A stretch of DNA of 64,000 nucleotides from Acidaminococcus fermentans DSM 20731 (GCF_000025305.1 NC_013740.1:1798001-1862000); one strand, 5' to 3'; counted from the first letter of the stretch, positions 41,791 to 49,167 are shown. The notes: generated by a model not told the origin, from the sequence alone. Made by a program: numbers and translations.

Positions 41791-41963
41791 AATGGCAAAA
41801 GCAGCCATTTTATGAGTAAGGAGCCAGTGCATAAGATTGGATGGTTAGGGGCCTTCTGATAGACAATTACCAAACGTCCATTTTAAAGGTACCAGGATTG
41901 TTGAACTGTCTAAAACAAGGGGTCCTACTTTTAGAAACTGTCCTTGACAAGGGGTACGGTTTA

Positions 41964-42002
41964 GTCCGTGCTCTTCACTCTGCACTCTTCACTCTGCACT
42001 TT
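41964..42002. repeat. Mosaic repeat, right part, resumed after the IS
   Basis: GTCCGTG is followed by CTCTTCA, CTCTGCA, CTCTTCA, CTCTGCA in strict 7-bp phase. With 40021-40137 it makes one interrupted element. Confidence 0.72.
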
Positions 42003-42061
42003 GCTGCATAACTATACTGCGATGAAGGCTTCACCGAGAACTTGTTGACACATACTCGACC

Positions 42062-42085
42062 GGGCTGTTGCGCGTGCAGCAGCCC
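42062..42085. terminator. Hairpin upstream of the NlpC/P60 gene
   Basis: GGGCTGTTGC pairs with GCAGCAGCCC (one bulge) followed by TTCTT. It may block read-through from the IS. Confidence 0.5.
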
Positions 42086-42094
42086 TTCTTATGG

Positions 42095-42100
42095 TATAAT
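42095..42100 (+). promoter_or_regulatory. -10 element (TATAAT) of the NlpC/P60 gene
   Basis: A perfect TATAAT 29 nt before the TTG start. No good -35 at 16-18 bp. Confidence 0.45.
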
Positions 42101-42129
42101 AGGAACGCTATATAAAGGAGGTCATCATA

Positions 42130-43407
42130 TTGCTGCATGCTTTTCATCGCATTTCTCTTCTGACCGGTGCCCTGTGCCTGTCCGCTTCGGTGGCTTTTGC
42201 CGCCGCGGCCATGCCCGGCACACCGGCTGCTCTCACCAAACCGTCCGCCTGGACCACCCCGGCGGGGAACACTATCCTGGCCACACCGGAACGGATCAAA
42301 GCCATGAACGCCCAGATGGACAAAGCCATTTTCGGAGATTCCATCCAGGACCTGGGGCCCACAATTTCCGGGGACAAGCTCACCGGCTACGTGAACGCCT
42401 TCGGCATGGATGAGGACCAGTACGTCCAGCGGGCTCCCCTGAGCCATTCCTTCGCGGCCCAGCTGGTCCAGGATGCCAAGGCCAACATCCGTCCCACCAA
42501 CACGGTGAAATACGGAGTGGTGGTGGACCGGGTGGATCTCCGTTCCTTCCCCACCCTCCAGCGGGCCTTCGATTCCGCATCCGACACCCAGTTCGACAAC
42601 TGGCAGGAAACGGCAGTGGATCCGGCCACCCCGGTGCGGGTATACCACACCAATCCCCAGGGGAACTTCATCTTCGTCCGTACCCCCCATTACCGGGGCT
42701 GGGTTCCCCGGAACAAAGTAGCCATCACGGATGCCAAGACCTGGCAGACCTATGCCAATCCGGCTTCTCCCGCCGTGGTCACCGGCCGGGTGCTGACCCT
42801 CCAGGCCGGCAGCCAGTCCCAGCTGTACCAGATGGGCACCGCCATCCCCACCCGGAACGGGAACCTGCTGCTGCCCACCCGGGACCACCAGGGCTATCTC
42901 CAGATTGTCCCGGTGAAAGCCGCCTACGGAACGGACCTGCACCAGGGATACCTGCCCTACACCGCCAACAACACCATTGAAATGGCCTTCAAGCACCTGG
43001 GTGCCCCCTATGGCTGGGGCGGCATGCACAACAGCGTGGACTGCTCTTCCTTCGTCCAGGACGTGTACAAGACCATGGGCATCCAGTTGCCCCGGAACGG
43101 GGACGAACAGGCCCAGTCCTTCCCGGGAAAAAGCTTCCAGGGCATGACCCACGACCAGAAACTGGCCTATATCAAAACCGCCGCTCCCGGTTCCCTGCTG
43201 TTTACCCCCTACCATGTGATGATGGTGCTGGGGAATTCCAACGGCACCCCCTACATGATCCATTCCCTGGCCTCCTACGGCATGGAGACCTCCAGCGGAG
43301 TGGTGAAGAACCGGATCATGCAGGTGGTAGTCAGCAAAGTGGATCTCATGGCCGGCAGCGGAACCCCCCTGGTGGACCAGATGACACAGTGCAATACGTG
43401 GAGATAG
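42130..43407 (+). CDS. Exported NlpC/P60 peptidoglycan endopeptidase with SH3 domains
   Basis: A 425-residue exported hydrolase. TTG at 42130 is the start (AGGAGGT about 8 nt upstream; the signal peptide follows, ending near AFAAAA). The N-terminal ~260 residues contain SH3b-type modules (VVVDRVDLRSFPT, VRVYHTNPQGNFIFVRTPHYRGWVPRNKV in parts). The C-terminal NlpC/P60 domain has YGWGGMHNSVDCSSFVQDVY (catalytic Cys), TPYHVMMVLG (His) and YMIHSLASYG (third residue). It resembles YkfC-type enzymes that cut murein stem peptides. Confidence 0.9.
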   Translation: MLHAFHRISLLTGALCLSASVAFAAAAMPGTPAALTKPSAWTTPAGNTILATPERIKAMNAQMDKAIFGDSIQDLGPTISGDKLTGYVNAFGMDEDQYVQRAPLSHSFAAQLVQDAKANIRPTNTVKYGVVVDRVDLRSFPTLQRAFDSASDTQFDNWQETAVDPATPVRVYHTNPQGNFIFVRTPHYRGWVPRNKVAITDAKTWQTYANPASPAVVTGRVLTLQAGSQSQLYQMGTAIPTRNGNLLLPTRDHQGYLQIVPVKAAYGTDLHQGYLPYTANNTIEMAFKHLGAPYGWGGMHNSVDCSSFVQDVYKTMGIQLPRNGDEQAQSFPGKSFQGMTHDQKLAYIKTAAPGSLLFTPYHVMMVLGNSNGTPYMIHSLASYGMETSSGVVKNRIMQVVVSKVDLMAGSGTPLVDQMTQCNTWR

Positions 43408-43434
43408 GAGCTTTGCTATGCAACAGCTCAGCTA

Positions 43435-43467
43435 AGGGGCCTTCGGCCCTGTCACTAGTCACTAGCC
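43435..43467. repeat. Hairpin plus heptamers GTCACTA
   Basis: GGGCC/GGCCC hairpin (43437-43449) followed by GTCACTA, GTCACTA, GCCGAAT in 7-bp phase, the same layout as the longer elements. Confidence 0.65.
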
Positions 43468-43472
43468 GAATG

Positions 43473-43511
43473 AAAAAAGACCGTCGCATCAATGATGTGA
43501 CGGTCTTTTTT
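43473..43511. terminator. Bidirectional terminator between the NlpC/P60 gene and ompM1
   Basis: AAAAAAGACCGTC pairs with GACGGTCTTTTTT, with an inner CATC/GATG stem. It serves both convergent genes. Confidence 0.85.
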
Positions 43512-43521
43512 ATGGAAGAAA

Positions 43522-44790
43522 TTAGAATGTTACTACAAACTGGCTCCACAGGGTCCGGGCGTGTTTGCCGTTCTGGTCCCCTTCCTTGCCTTTCAGGTCG
43601 TAGTAATCCACTTCGGCCACCATGTTTTTAGCCAGGGTCAGGTTGCCGCCCACTTTCCAGCCTTTGAACCCATTGGTGACGCCGCTTTCACCGGGAACGA
43701 AGGTATCCCAGTTGCCATCCATGGTGTGGGCGATCACCGTGGAAGCGCTCTGGTCGTAATAAGTGGCCAGAAGGCCCCAGCTGCCCGGCTTGCTGCTTTC
43801 AGCTCCGCCATAGGTCAGGCCGGCCACCCAGCCGTCCTTGTCCCAGCTGCGGTCTTTTTCGTAATCGTTGCTGCCCCGCAGGTACATGGCGTTAAGGCCC
43901 AGTTTCCCGGCCTGGTATCCGGCACCGGCGGTCCAGATCTCATTGTCCGCTCCGTCCAGGAAGGTCACATTGTCCGCCCGGGTGTAGGTGGCAGACAGAT
44001 GCAGGTTGCCCGTATCCCCGCCCAGTTCAGCGGTCCAGAATTTGTCGGCTACGGAGTTTTTTTCGTCATCGCTCATATAACCGAACCCGGATACATCGGC
44101 CATTTTCCCGTAGGCTGCCTGGAGGTAGGAAGCATGGCCCAGGTTCACCTTGGCCTTCACCCCGTCCACCTGGCTGTCATAGATATTCCCATCCGCCAGG
44201 AATTCATCATACCGGCCGGCCTTCAGTTCCACGCTGCCGATCCGGCCATCCAGGAACGCTCTCTGGAAATCCGTGTCGCTGTCCCCGGATTCGTTGCGGC
44301 CGCCGAAGTACTGGTGGTTTTCCAGCATGGAAACATAATGCCAGTTGTCATTCACTTCCCCGGTGAACCACAGACGGGTCCGCAGATCAGATTCGCTGCC
44401 CTTGCCGGTGGCGGAACCGGAATCGTTCCGGTAGCTCATCTGGATTTCCCCGGTGATGGCCACGTTGTCAGCATTCTTTTCCAGTTTGGCAACTCTAACG
44501 CCCAGGTTGTCCAGTTCATCGGCGAATTCGCTGACCAGCTTGTCATCGGCCCCGATGGCGCCTTTGGCCAGGGCTTTGGCCACGATCTGGGCCATTTCGT
44601 ACCGGGTCATGGTCTTGTCCCCTTTGAAAGTGCCGTCCGGATACCCGTCAACCACGCCGGCGGCCGCCAGTTTGGCCACAGCGCCGTAAGCCCAGTGCCC
44701 GGCAGGCAGATCGGAAAAAGGATTGGCCGCCAGGGCCGTACCGCTGACGCCCAGAGCCATGGCCAGAGCCAGGATCAGTTTTTTGTTCAT
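43522..44790 (-). CDS. ompM: OmpM-type SLH porin 1
   Basis: A 422-residue major outer-membrane protein. Signal peptide 1-22 (ALAA), then one SLH domain (NPFSDLPAGHWAYGAVAKLA, VVDGYPDGTFKGDKTMTRYE), then a short coiled coil (DELDNLGVRVAKLEKNAD). A ~300-residue beta-barrel ends in a C-terminal Phe (FVVTF). In Negativicutes the SLH domain holds the outer membrane to polyamine-decorated peptidoglycan. It is the most diverged of the four at its N-terminus (MNKKLILALAMALGVSGTALA). AAGGAGG precedes the ATG, and it has its own promoter. Confidence 0.9.
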   Translation of the reverse strand: MNKKLILALAMALGVSGTALAANPFSDLPAGHWAYGAVAKLAAAGVVDGYPDGTFKGDKTMTRYEMAQIVAKALAKGAIGADDKLVSEFADELDNLGVRVAKLEKNADNVAITGEIQMSYRNDSGSATGKGSESDLRTRLWFTGEVNDNWHYVSMLENHQYFGGRNESGDSDTDFQRAFLDGRIGSVELKAGRYDEFLADGNIYDSQVDGVKAKVNLGHASYLQAAYGKMADVSGFGYMSDDEKNSVADKFWTAELGGDTGNLHLSATYTRADNVTFLDGADNEIWTAGAGYQAGKLGLNAMYLRGSNDYEKDRSWDKDGWVAGLTYGGAESSKPGSWGLLATYYDQSASTVIAHTMDGNWDTFVPGESGVTNGFKGWKVGGNLTLAKNMVAEVDYYDLKGKEGDQNGKHARTLWSQFVVTF

Positions 44791-44835
44791 GGATAAAAGC
44801 CTCCTTGTGGTGCTTCCCCCAGCCAGGGCCTGTCA

Positions 44836-44854
44836 GGAGTATCCGTGTTTCCTC
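44836..44854 (-). promoter_or_regulatory. Conserved ompM leader motif, copy 1
   Basis: Minus-strand GAGGAAACACGGATACTCC, about 46 nt before the start codon; one of four near-identical leader motifs. Confidence 0.7.
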
Positions 44855-44912
44855 CGGCAGAAAAATGGATTGGGGTGAAGCATAGTTAGTTTTATATAAC
44901 TTTACGCCACAA

Positions 44913-44941
44913 ATTATACACTAAAGTAACTTCTTTGACAA
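44913..44941 (-). promoter_or_regulatory. Promoter of ompM1
   Basis: TTGTCA (44936-44941), a 17-bp spacer and a perfect TATAAT (44913-44918) on the minus strand. Confidence 0.8.
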
Positions 44942-44970
44942 GGTGGGGGGAAGAAGAATTCGGACCCCTA

Positions 44971-45025
44971 TGGGTTCATCGTTCATCGTTTCGGATGCCA
45001 AATGCCGGGCATTTGGCTTTGAACG
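44971..45025. repeat. 55-bp repeat, copy 1
   Basis: It begins GGGTTCATC GTTCATC GTTTCGG and ends with the hairpin GCCAAATGC/GCATTTGGC and TTTGAACG. Copy 2 at 45608-45662 differs at one base in the hairpin loop. Confidence 0.88.
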
Positions 45026-45050
45026 GTTCTGCCCGACCACTATTTTTTAT

Positions 45051-45102
45051 CCGCCCTTTTCAAGGGCGGGGGACCGTTGCGCTTGCGCAATGGTGGTGGG
45101 TT
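45051..45102. repeat. Double-hairpin element, copy 1
   Basis: CCGCCCTTTTCAAGGGCGG (first hairpin), GGGACC, a second hairpin ATTGCGC-type (GTTGCGCTTGCGCAAT), then GGTGGTGGGTT. A copy on the other strand lies at 49121-49167. Confidence 0.8.
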
Positions 45103-45166
45103 AGCAGCCCTCTGGGCTGCGTTTCCATTCAGAAGCATCTGCCCCCGGCATATGGTTTCCTTATGA

Positions 45167-45223
45167 AAAGGCCGCCGGAACCTCCGGCGGCCTTTGTCAG
45201 CTGTCAACAGTCAGCGGCCGTAC
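45167..45223. repeat. Terminator hairpin plus heptamer array at a gene truncation point
   Basis: AAAGGCCGCCGGA/TCCGGCGGCCTTT hairpin (45167-45195), then GTCAGCT, GTCAACA, GTCAGCG, GCCGTAC in phase (45196-45223). The array is where homology of the NYN fragment ends. Confidence 0.78.
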
Positions 45224-45380
45224 GATACAGCAACGCTTCTTCATGGCGGAATCTTTTAATATGCCGATGACAGTATTGGATGAGTTCTTCTGCTCTCTCC
45301 TGTGCCGTTTTCTCTCCCAGGCAGGCCTGCGCCCTGCGTCTGTAAAAACCTCCATCCACCAGGATTGCCGTTCGTATCAT
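45204..45380 (-). pseudogene. Truncated NYN-domain (LabA/DUF88-like) gene
   Basis: Fifty-eight residues beginning MIRTAILVDGGFYRRRAQ, the metal-binding start of NYN/PIN-like RNases, and continuing to HEEALLYR, after which the frame runs into a heptamer array and stops (TAADC). GGAGGTG lies just upstream of the ATG, so the start is genuine. Full NYN proteins are ~200 residues or more, so the catalytic domain is lost. The stop codon is supplied by the heptamer sequence. Confidence 0.7.
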
Positions 45381-45607
45381 GGGAAACACCTCCGAATATA
45401 AAAAAGTCCCTGGATTCGGCTCTATCCCTATTATCGGACGGCTTACTACCAAGGACACTATTAACCTTATTGGTGCTAATATCATACATGAAATAGTGGC
45501 AAAAGTCAATGATGCTTGCCGAATTATTTTCTGAAATTTTTATTCATTTTATCATAAACGTTTCTATTTTGCAACTCCATGATGGAGGGTCGTCAGAACC
45601 GGCCCTG

Positions 45608-45662
45608 TGGGTTCATCGTTCATCGTTTCGGATGCCAAATGCAGGGCATTTGGCTTTGAACG
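45608..45662. repeat. 55-bp repeat, copy 2
   Basis: It is the same orientation as 44971-45025 with one mismatch; both lie in the ompM1-ompM2 gap. Confidence 0.88.
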
Positions 45663-45701
45663 TATGGCCCTGCCGGGCGGCCGGGACGGGACCTGCAACT
45701 A

Positions 45702-45852
45702 TGCGGGGCGCCGGGCCTGCGCCCCCTACGGATAGGAGAAGACGTTAGAACCGGCACTGGCGGGCCGCCCGGCATGCGGCCCCTGCGGCATCGCGATGGG
45801 TCGTTGGATTTCCGCTGTCCCGCTCTGCACTCTACGTTCTTCCCTCTGCACT
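45702..45852. repeat. GC-rich palindrome arms with mosaic module and heptamers
   Basis: GCGGGGCGCCGGGCCTGCGC, then a second arm GGCGGGCCGCCCGGCATGCG, then GCATCGCGATGGGTCGTTGG, then CGCTCTGCACTCTACG and further CTCTGCA words. It is a diverged copy of the mosaic at 15.1, 21.2 and 40.1 kb. Confidence 0.65.
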
Positions 45853-45867
45853 GGTTTCCCCGGTATA

Positions 45868-45902
45868 CAAAAACGGCCCTCCTTTGGGGAGAGCCGTTTT
45901 TT
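45868..45902 (-). terminator. Terminator of ompM2
   Basis: AAAACGGC pairs with GCCGTTTT with an inner CTCC/GGGG stem; T/A runs on both sides. It lies 18 nt past the stop. Confidence 0.8.
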
Positions 45903-45920
45903 GTGATTCTGATGGGATCA

Positions 45921-47219
45921 TCAGAAAGTGATGTTCAGTTCGGACCACAGGGTGCGGGCGTGTTTGTTGCCTGCATCGATGCCGTTTTCTGCATCTTTAT
46001 TCTTCAGATCATAGTATTCCACGGTAGCCACCATGTTCTTGGCCACGGTCAGGTTGCCGCCCACCATGTAGCCCTTGAACCCGGTGTACGGGAATACGTA
46101 CCAGTCGCCGTTCATGGTGTGAGAGGCCACGGTCACAGCAGCCTGGTCATAGTATTTGGCATACAGGCCCCAGGTGCCCGGTTTCTTTTCATCGGCACCG
46201 GCATAGCCCAGACCCACTACATAACCATCATCATCCACATTGTTGACCCAGCTATTGTTCTTGGAATCAGCGTCACCCTTCAGGTACATGGCGTTCACAT
46301 TCCATTTGCCGGCGGTATAATCGGCCCCAACGGTCCAGATTTTGTTATCAGTCTTCTCCAGGGTGCTTTCCCCTTCTTTCATGGCGCCGAAGTCCTGGTC
46401 ATTGATCTTGGTATAAGTGGCTTCGCCATGCAGGTTGCCCCATTTGCCGCCCAGGGCTGCGCTCCAGTAGGTATCCCCTACAGAACCATTTTTATCCTGC
46501 CAGCCATACCGATCAGCGTTGGCCAGCTTACCATAGGCAGCGGACAGATATCCCTGGCCGAATTTTACATCAGCCCGGACAGCGTCGGCACGGTCATCGA
46601 ACACGTTCCCATCGGCAATGAAGTCATTGAAACGGCCGGCGGTGATGTCCACCACGCCGATATTCCCGTTCAGGTAAGCTCTCTGGAAGTTCGTATCGCT
46701 GTCGCCGGATTCGTTCTTGCCTTCGAAGTATTGCTGGTTCTGGATCATAGCGGTGTAATGCCAGTTGTCGTTCACTTCACCGGTGAACCACAGACGGGTC
46801 CGCAGCTGGGCTTCGGATTTGTCATCCCAATTCTTGAAGCCGCCGCCTCTGCGATCTGCATAGCTGATACGGGCAGCCCCGGTCACCTGTACATTGTCCG
46901 CATTCTTTTCCAGTTTGGCCACCCGGACCCCCAGGTTGTCCAGTTCATCGGCGAATTCGCTGACCAGTTTGTCATCCGCACCGATGGCGCCTTTGGCCAG
47001 GGCTTTGGCCACGATCTGGGCCATTTCGTACCGGGTCATGGTCCTGTCACCCTTGAAGGTGCCATCCGGATACCCATCCACTACGCCGGCAGCAGCCAGT
47101 TTGGCCACAGCGCCATAGGCCCAGTGGCCAGCAGGCAGGTCGGAGAAGGGGTTGGCAGCAAAGGCAGTGGCGCTGACGCCCAGAGCCATAGCCATGGCAA
47201 ACACTAAAGATTTTTTCAT
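45921..47219 (-). CDS. ompM: OmpM-type SLH porin 2
   Basis: A 432-residue paralogue with signal peptide (AFAA), SLH domain nearly identical to its neighbours (FSDLPAGHWAYGAVAKLAAA; the loop has FKGDRTMTRYE), the same coiled coil (LDNLGVRVAKLEKNAD) and a diverged barrel ending HARTLWSELNITF. Main differences lie in loops such as RRGGGFKNWDDK and DFGAMKEGESTLEK, likely surface-exposed. GGGAGGAATC precedes the ATG. Confidence 0.9.
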   Translation of the reverse strand: MKKSLVFAMAMALGVSATAFAANPFSDLPAGHWAYGAVAKLAAAGVVDGYPDGTFKGDRTMTRYEMAQIVAKALAKGAIGADDKLVSEFADELDNLGVRVAKLEKNADNVQVTGAARISYADRRGGGFKNWDDKSEAQLRTRLWFTGEVNDNWHYTAMIQNQQYFEGKNESGDSDTNFQRAYLNGNIGVVDITAGRFNDFIADGNVFDDRADAVRADVKFGQGYLSAAYGKLANADRYGWQDKNGSVGDTYWSAALGGKWGNLHGEATYTKINDQDFGAMKEGESTLEKTDNKIWTVGADYTAGKWNVNAMYLKGDADSKNNSWVNNVDDDGYVVGLGYAGADEKKPGTWGLYAKYYDQAAVTVASHTMNGDWYVFPYTGFKGYMVGGNLTVAKNMVATVEYYDLKNKDAENGIDAGNKHARTLWSELNITF

Positions 47220-47278
47220 TGGAGATTCCTCCCAGAAGTTATTTTTATCCAGGCAGTTTTCCGTTTCTTTCCATTCCC

Positions 47279-47298
47279 GCGAGTCTCCTTGTTTCCTC
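47279..47298 (-). promoter_or_regulatory. Conserved ompM leader motif, copy 2
   Basis: Minus-strand GAGGAAACAAGGAGACTCGC, 60 nt before the ompM2 start. Confidence 0.72.
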
Positions 47299-47331
47299 TG
47301 TTCCTGGCAAAAGAATCAATCCACCTGCCTG

Positions 47332-47360
47332 GGATAAATCAATTGTGACAATTCTATCAA
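47332..47360 (-). promoter_or_regulatory. Possible promoter of ompM2 with TTGTCACAAT site
   Basis: TTGATA (47355-47360) and a weak -10 (TTATCC/TTTATC near 47332-47338). The spacer holds TTGTCACAAT, also found in the ompM3 promoter. Confidence 0.4.
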
Positions 47361-47471
47361 CTTTTTATAAAGTACCATATTTACATATATTTTACAATAG
47401 TATCGGCATAGACTTGCAGGATACGTTTTACTTTGTACATTTTATTACACTTTTTATCGATTATTTTGCAT

Positions 47472-47504
47472 AAAAAAAGACGATCTCTTGCGAGATCGTC
47501 TTTT
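47472..47504 (-). terminator. Terminator of ompM3
   Basis: AAAAGACGATCTC pairs perfectly with GAGATCGTCTTTT around TTGC, with A/T runs on both sides. Confidence 0.85.
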
Positions 47505-47520
47505 GGGTTCCAATCGGAGA

Positions 47521-48798
47521 TTAGAACGTAACAACCATCTGAGACCACAGGGTCTTGTTATGATCGCTGGTAGACCCTTTGTCTTTCAGGTCATAGTATT
47601 CAACCTGAGCCACCATGTTCTTGGCCACAGTCAGGTTGCCGCCGACCATCCAGCCTTTGAAGCCGTCCGGGCCGAAAGCATCGTAGTTACCGTTCATGGT
47701 ATGAGCGATGTAGGTAGCGCCGCCCTGGTCATAGTATTTACCGAACAGGCCCCAAGAACCAGCTTTGGCAGCAGAAGCACCCTTATAAGCCAGGGTAGCT
47801 ACCCAGCCATCGTTATCGGGTTCTACACCGTCAATCTTTTCATCGGCATCGCCGTGCAGGTACATAGCACCGATCTTCCAATCGCCTGCTTTGTAGTTGG
47901 CTGCAGCGGTCCAAATGTTGTCAGAACCTTTAACCCAGTTGGTATCCAGATCTTTTACATGCAGGTAGTTGGCTTCCAGGTTCAGGTTGCCGATGTCGCC
48001 GCCCAATACAGCCTGAGTGAATTCGCCAGCTTTGGATTCTTTAGCCTTAGCCTTTTCATCTGCAGTAGCCTTATCAAAGCCGGTCCAGCCGTAGGTATCA
48101 ACATTGGCCATTTTGCCCCAGGTTGCGCCCAGGTAGGTAGCACCGAATTTGGTGTTGGCATTTACAGCATCCACACGGGTATCGTACACGTTGCCTTCAG
48201 CATAAGTACCGTTGTAACGGCCCAGGTTCATGTTCACAACACCGATGTTACCGGTCAGGTAAGCTCTCTGGAAGTCAGTGTCGTTATCGCCGGAGTCGTT
48301 ATCGCCTTTATTGTTCCATTGTTGTTCGTTCTGCAGCATCCCAACATAATGCCAGTTGTCGTTCACTTCACCGGTGAAGAACAGACGGGACCGGGTCTTG
48401 GTTACGCTCTTCTTACCAAAGTCGCCGGTAGTATGAGCATAATGGGTACGGATGTTCCCGGTGATCTTTACAGCGTCAGCGTTCTTTTCCAGTTTGGCAA
48501 CGCGGACACCCAGGTTGTCCAGTTCATCAGCGAATTCGCTGACCAGTTTGTCATCAGCACCGATAGCGCCTTTGGCCAGAGCCTTGGCAACGATCTGAGC
48601 CATTTCATAACGGGTCATGGTCTTGTCGCCTTTGAAGGTGCCATCAGGATAACCATCAACTACGCCGGCAGCAGCCAGTTTGGCAACAGCGCCGTAAGCC
48701 CAGTGGCCAGCAGGCAGATCGGAGAACGGGTTGGCAGCAAAAGCAGTTGCGCTTACGCCCAGAGCCATAGCCATAGCAAAAACTAAAGACTTTTTCAT
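47521..48798 (-). CDS. ompM: OmpM-type SLH porin 3
   Basis: A 425-residue paralogue. The start MKKSLVF at 48798 is chosen because AAGGAGG lies 8 nt upstream. The SLH domain and coiled coil match the other copies (VDGYPDGTFKGDKTMTRYE; LDNLGVRVAKLEKNAD). The barrel ends LWSQMVVTF. Where the protein sequence is the same as in copies 1, 2 and 4, this gene often uses A/T-ending codons, a pattern that may mark the most highly expressed copy or a different history. Confidence 0.9.
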   Translation of the reverse strand: MKKSLVFAMAMALGVSATAFAANPFSDLPAGHWAYGAVAKLAAAGVVDGYPDGTFKGDKTMTRYEMAQIVAKALAKGAIGADDKLVSEFADELDNLGVRVAKLEKNADAVKITGNIRTHYAHTTGDFGKKSVTKTRSRLFFTGEVNDNWHYVGMLQNEQQWNNKGDNDSGDNDTDFQRAYLTGNIGVVNMNLGRYNGTYAEGNVYDTRVDAVNANTKFGATYLGATWGKMANVDTYGWTGFDKATADEKAKAKESKAGEFTQAVLGGDIGNLNLEANYLHVKDLDTNWVKGSDNIWTAAANYKAGDWKIGAMYLHGDADEKIDGVEPDNDGWVATLAYKGASAAKAGSWGLFGKYYDQGGATYIAHTMNGNYDAFGPDGFKGWMVGGNLTVAKNMVAQVEYYDLKDKGSTSDHNKTLWSQMVVTF

Positions 48799-48860
48799 GG
48801 GATATTCCTCCTTAGGAATCACGGAGTGAATTTCCTGGGAGCATCCAGCTGACCTCTGCC

Positions 48861-48880
48861 GCGAGTATCCTTGTTTCCTC
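48861..48880 (-). promoter_or_regulatory. Conserved ompM leader motif, copy 3
   Basis: Minus-strand GAGGAAACAAGGATACTCGC, 62 nt before the ompM3 start; identical to copy 4. Confidence 0.75.
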
Positions 48881-48911
48881 TGGTTCTTTCAGCGTTCAGC
48901 TCTTTGGATTT

Positions 48912-48942
48912 TCACAATACTATTGTGACAACTTCTTGTCAC
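48912..48942 (-). promoter_or_regulatory. ompM3 promoter overlapped by two palindromes
   Basis: -35 GTGACA (48937-48942), 17-bp spacer, -10 TATTGT (48914-48919). One palindrome, TCACAATA-C-TATTGTGA (48912-48928), covers the -10; another, GTGACAA-CTTC-TTGTCAC (48925-48942), covers the -35. This looks like an operator region. Confidence 0.6.
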
Positions 48943-49073
48943 GGTTTTATTTTAACACAAGATTACAGAAAAAAGCAAATTTGTGAAGTATTTTTGACCG
49001 ACAGTTGCACTTTGTTGTGATTATTCTATGTTTATTCTAAGTTTTATCACGTATTTTTATTTTTATAGTATAC
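48943..49073. other. AT-rich non-coding stretch between ompM3 and ompM4
   Basis: AT-rich sequence upstream of the ompM3 promoter with no gene. It may act as an UP-element-like or curved region; nothing more specific is seen. Confidence 0.4.
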
Positions 49074-49105
49074 AAAAAGGACGATTCCGAAGAATCGTCC
49101 TTTTT
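49074..49105 (-). terminator. Terminator downstream of ompM4
   Basis: AAAAAGGACGATTC pairs with GAATCGTCCTTTTT around CGAA, with A/T runs on both sides. The double-hairpin repeat lies between it and the ompM4 stop. Confidence 0.85.
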
Positions 49106-49120
49106 GTATTGGTGAGGAAG

Positions 49121-49167
49121 AACCCACCACCAGCCTTCGGCTGGTCCCCCGCCCTTAAAAAGGGCGG
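49121..49167. repeat. Double-hairpin element, copy 2 (opposite strand)
   Basis: Minus strand: CCGCCCTTTTTAAGGGCGGG, GGACC, second hairpin AGCCGAAGGCT, then GGTGGTGGGTT. The flanks match 45051-45102, but the second hairpin has a different, still self-complementary, sequence. Confidence 0.8.

Larger units (their letters stand above)
40138..41963 (+). mobile_element. IS3-family insertion sequence
   Basis: Two overlapping-phase transposase frames lie between imperfect inverted ends: left TATACTGTACCC and right (minus strand) TAAACCGTACCC. Further matches inside run through GGACA, TTT and AGTAG near both ends. A 3-bp direct repeat GTC flanks it (40135-40137 and 41964-41966), which fits the 3-4 bp duplications of IS3 elements. 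Sister copies of the interrupted repeat at 21190-21280 and 15121-15182 show the uninterrupted junction TCATCGTCCGTGCTC or close to it. The element is about 1.83 kb, or 1.76 kb without an internal 66-bp duplication, longish for the family. Confidence 0.82.
44942..45867. other. Repeat-rich intergenic region between ompM1 and ompM2
   Basis: It holds, in order, a 55-bp repeat (44971-45025), a double-hairpin element (45051-45102), a terminator with heptamers (45167-45223), a truncated NYN gene, an AT-rich stretch, a second copy of the 55-bp repeat (45608-45662), two GC-rich palindrome arms (45702-45734, 45752-45790) and heptamers CTCTGCA. No intact gene is seen. Confidence 0.7.
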
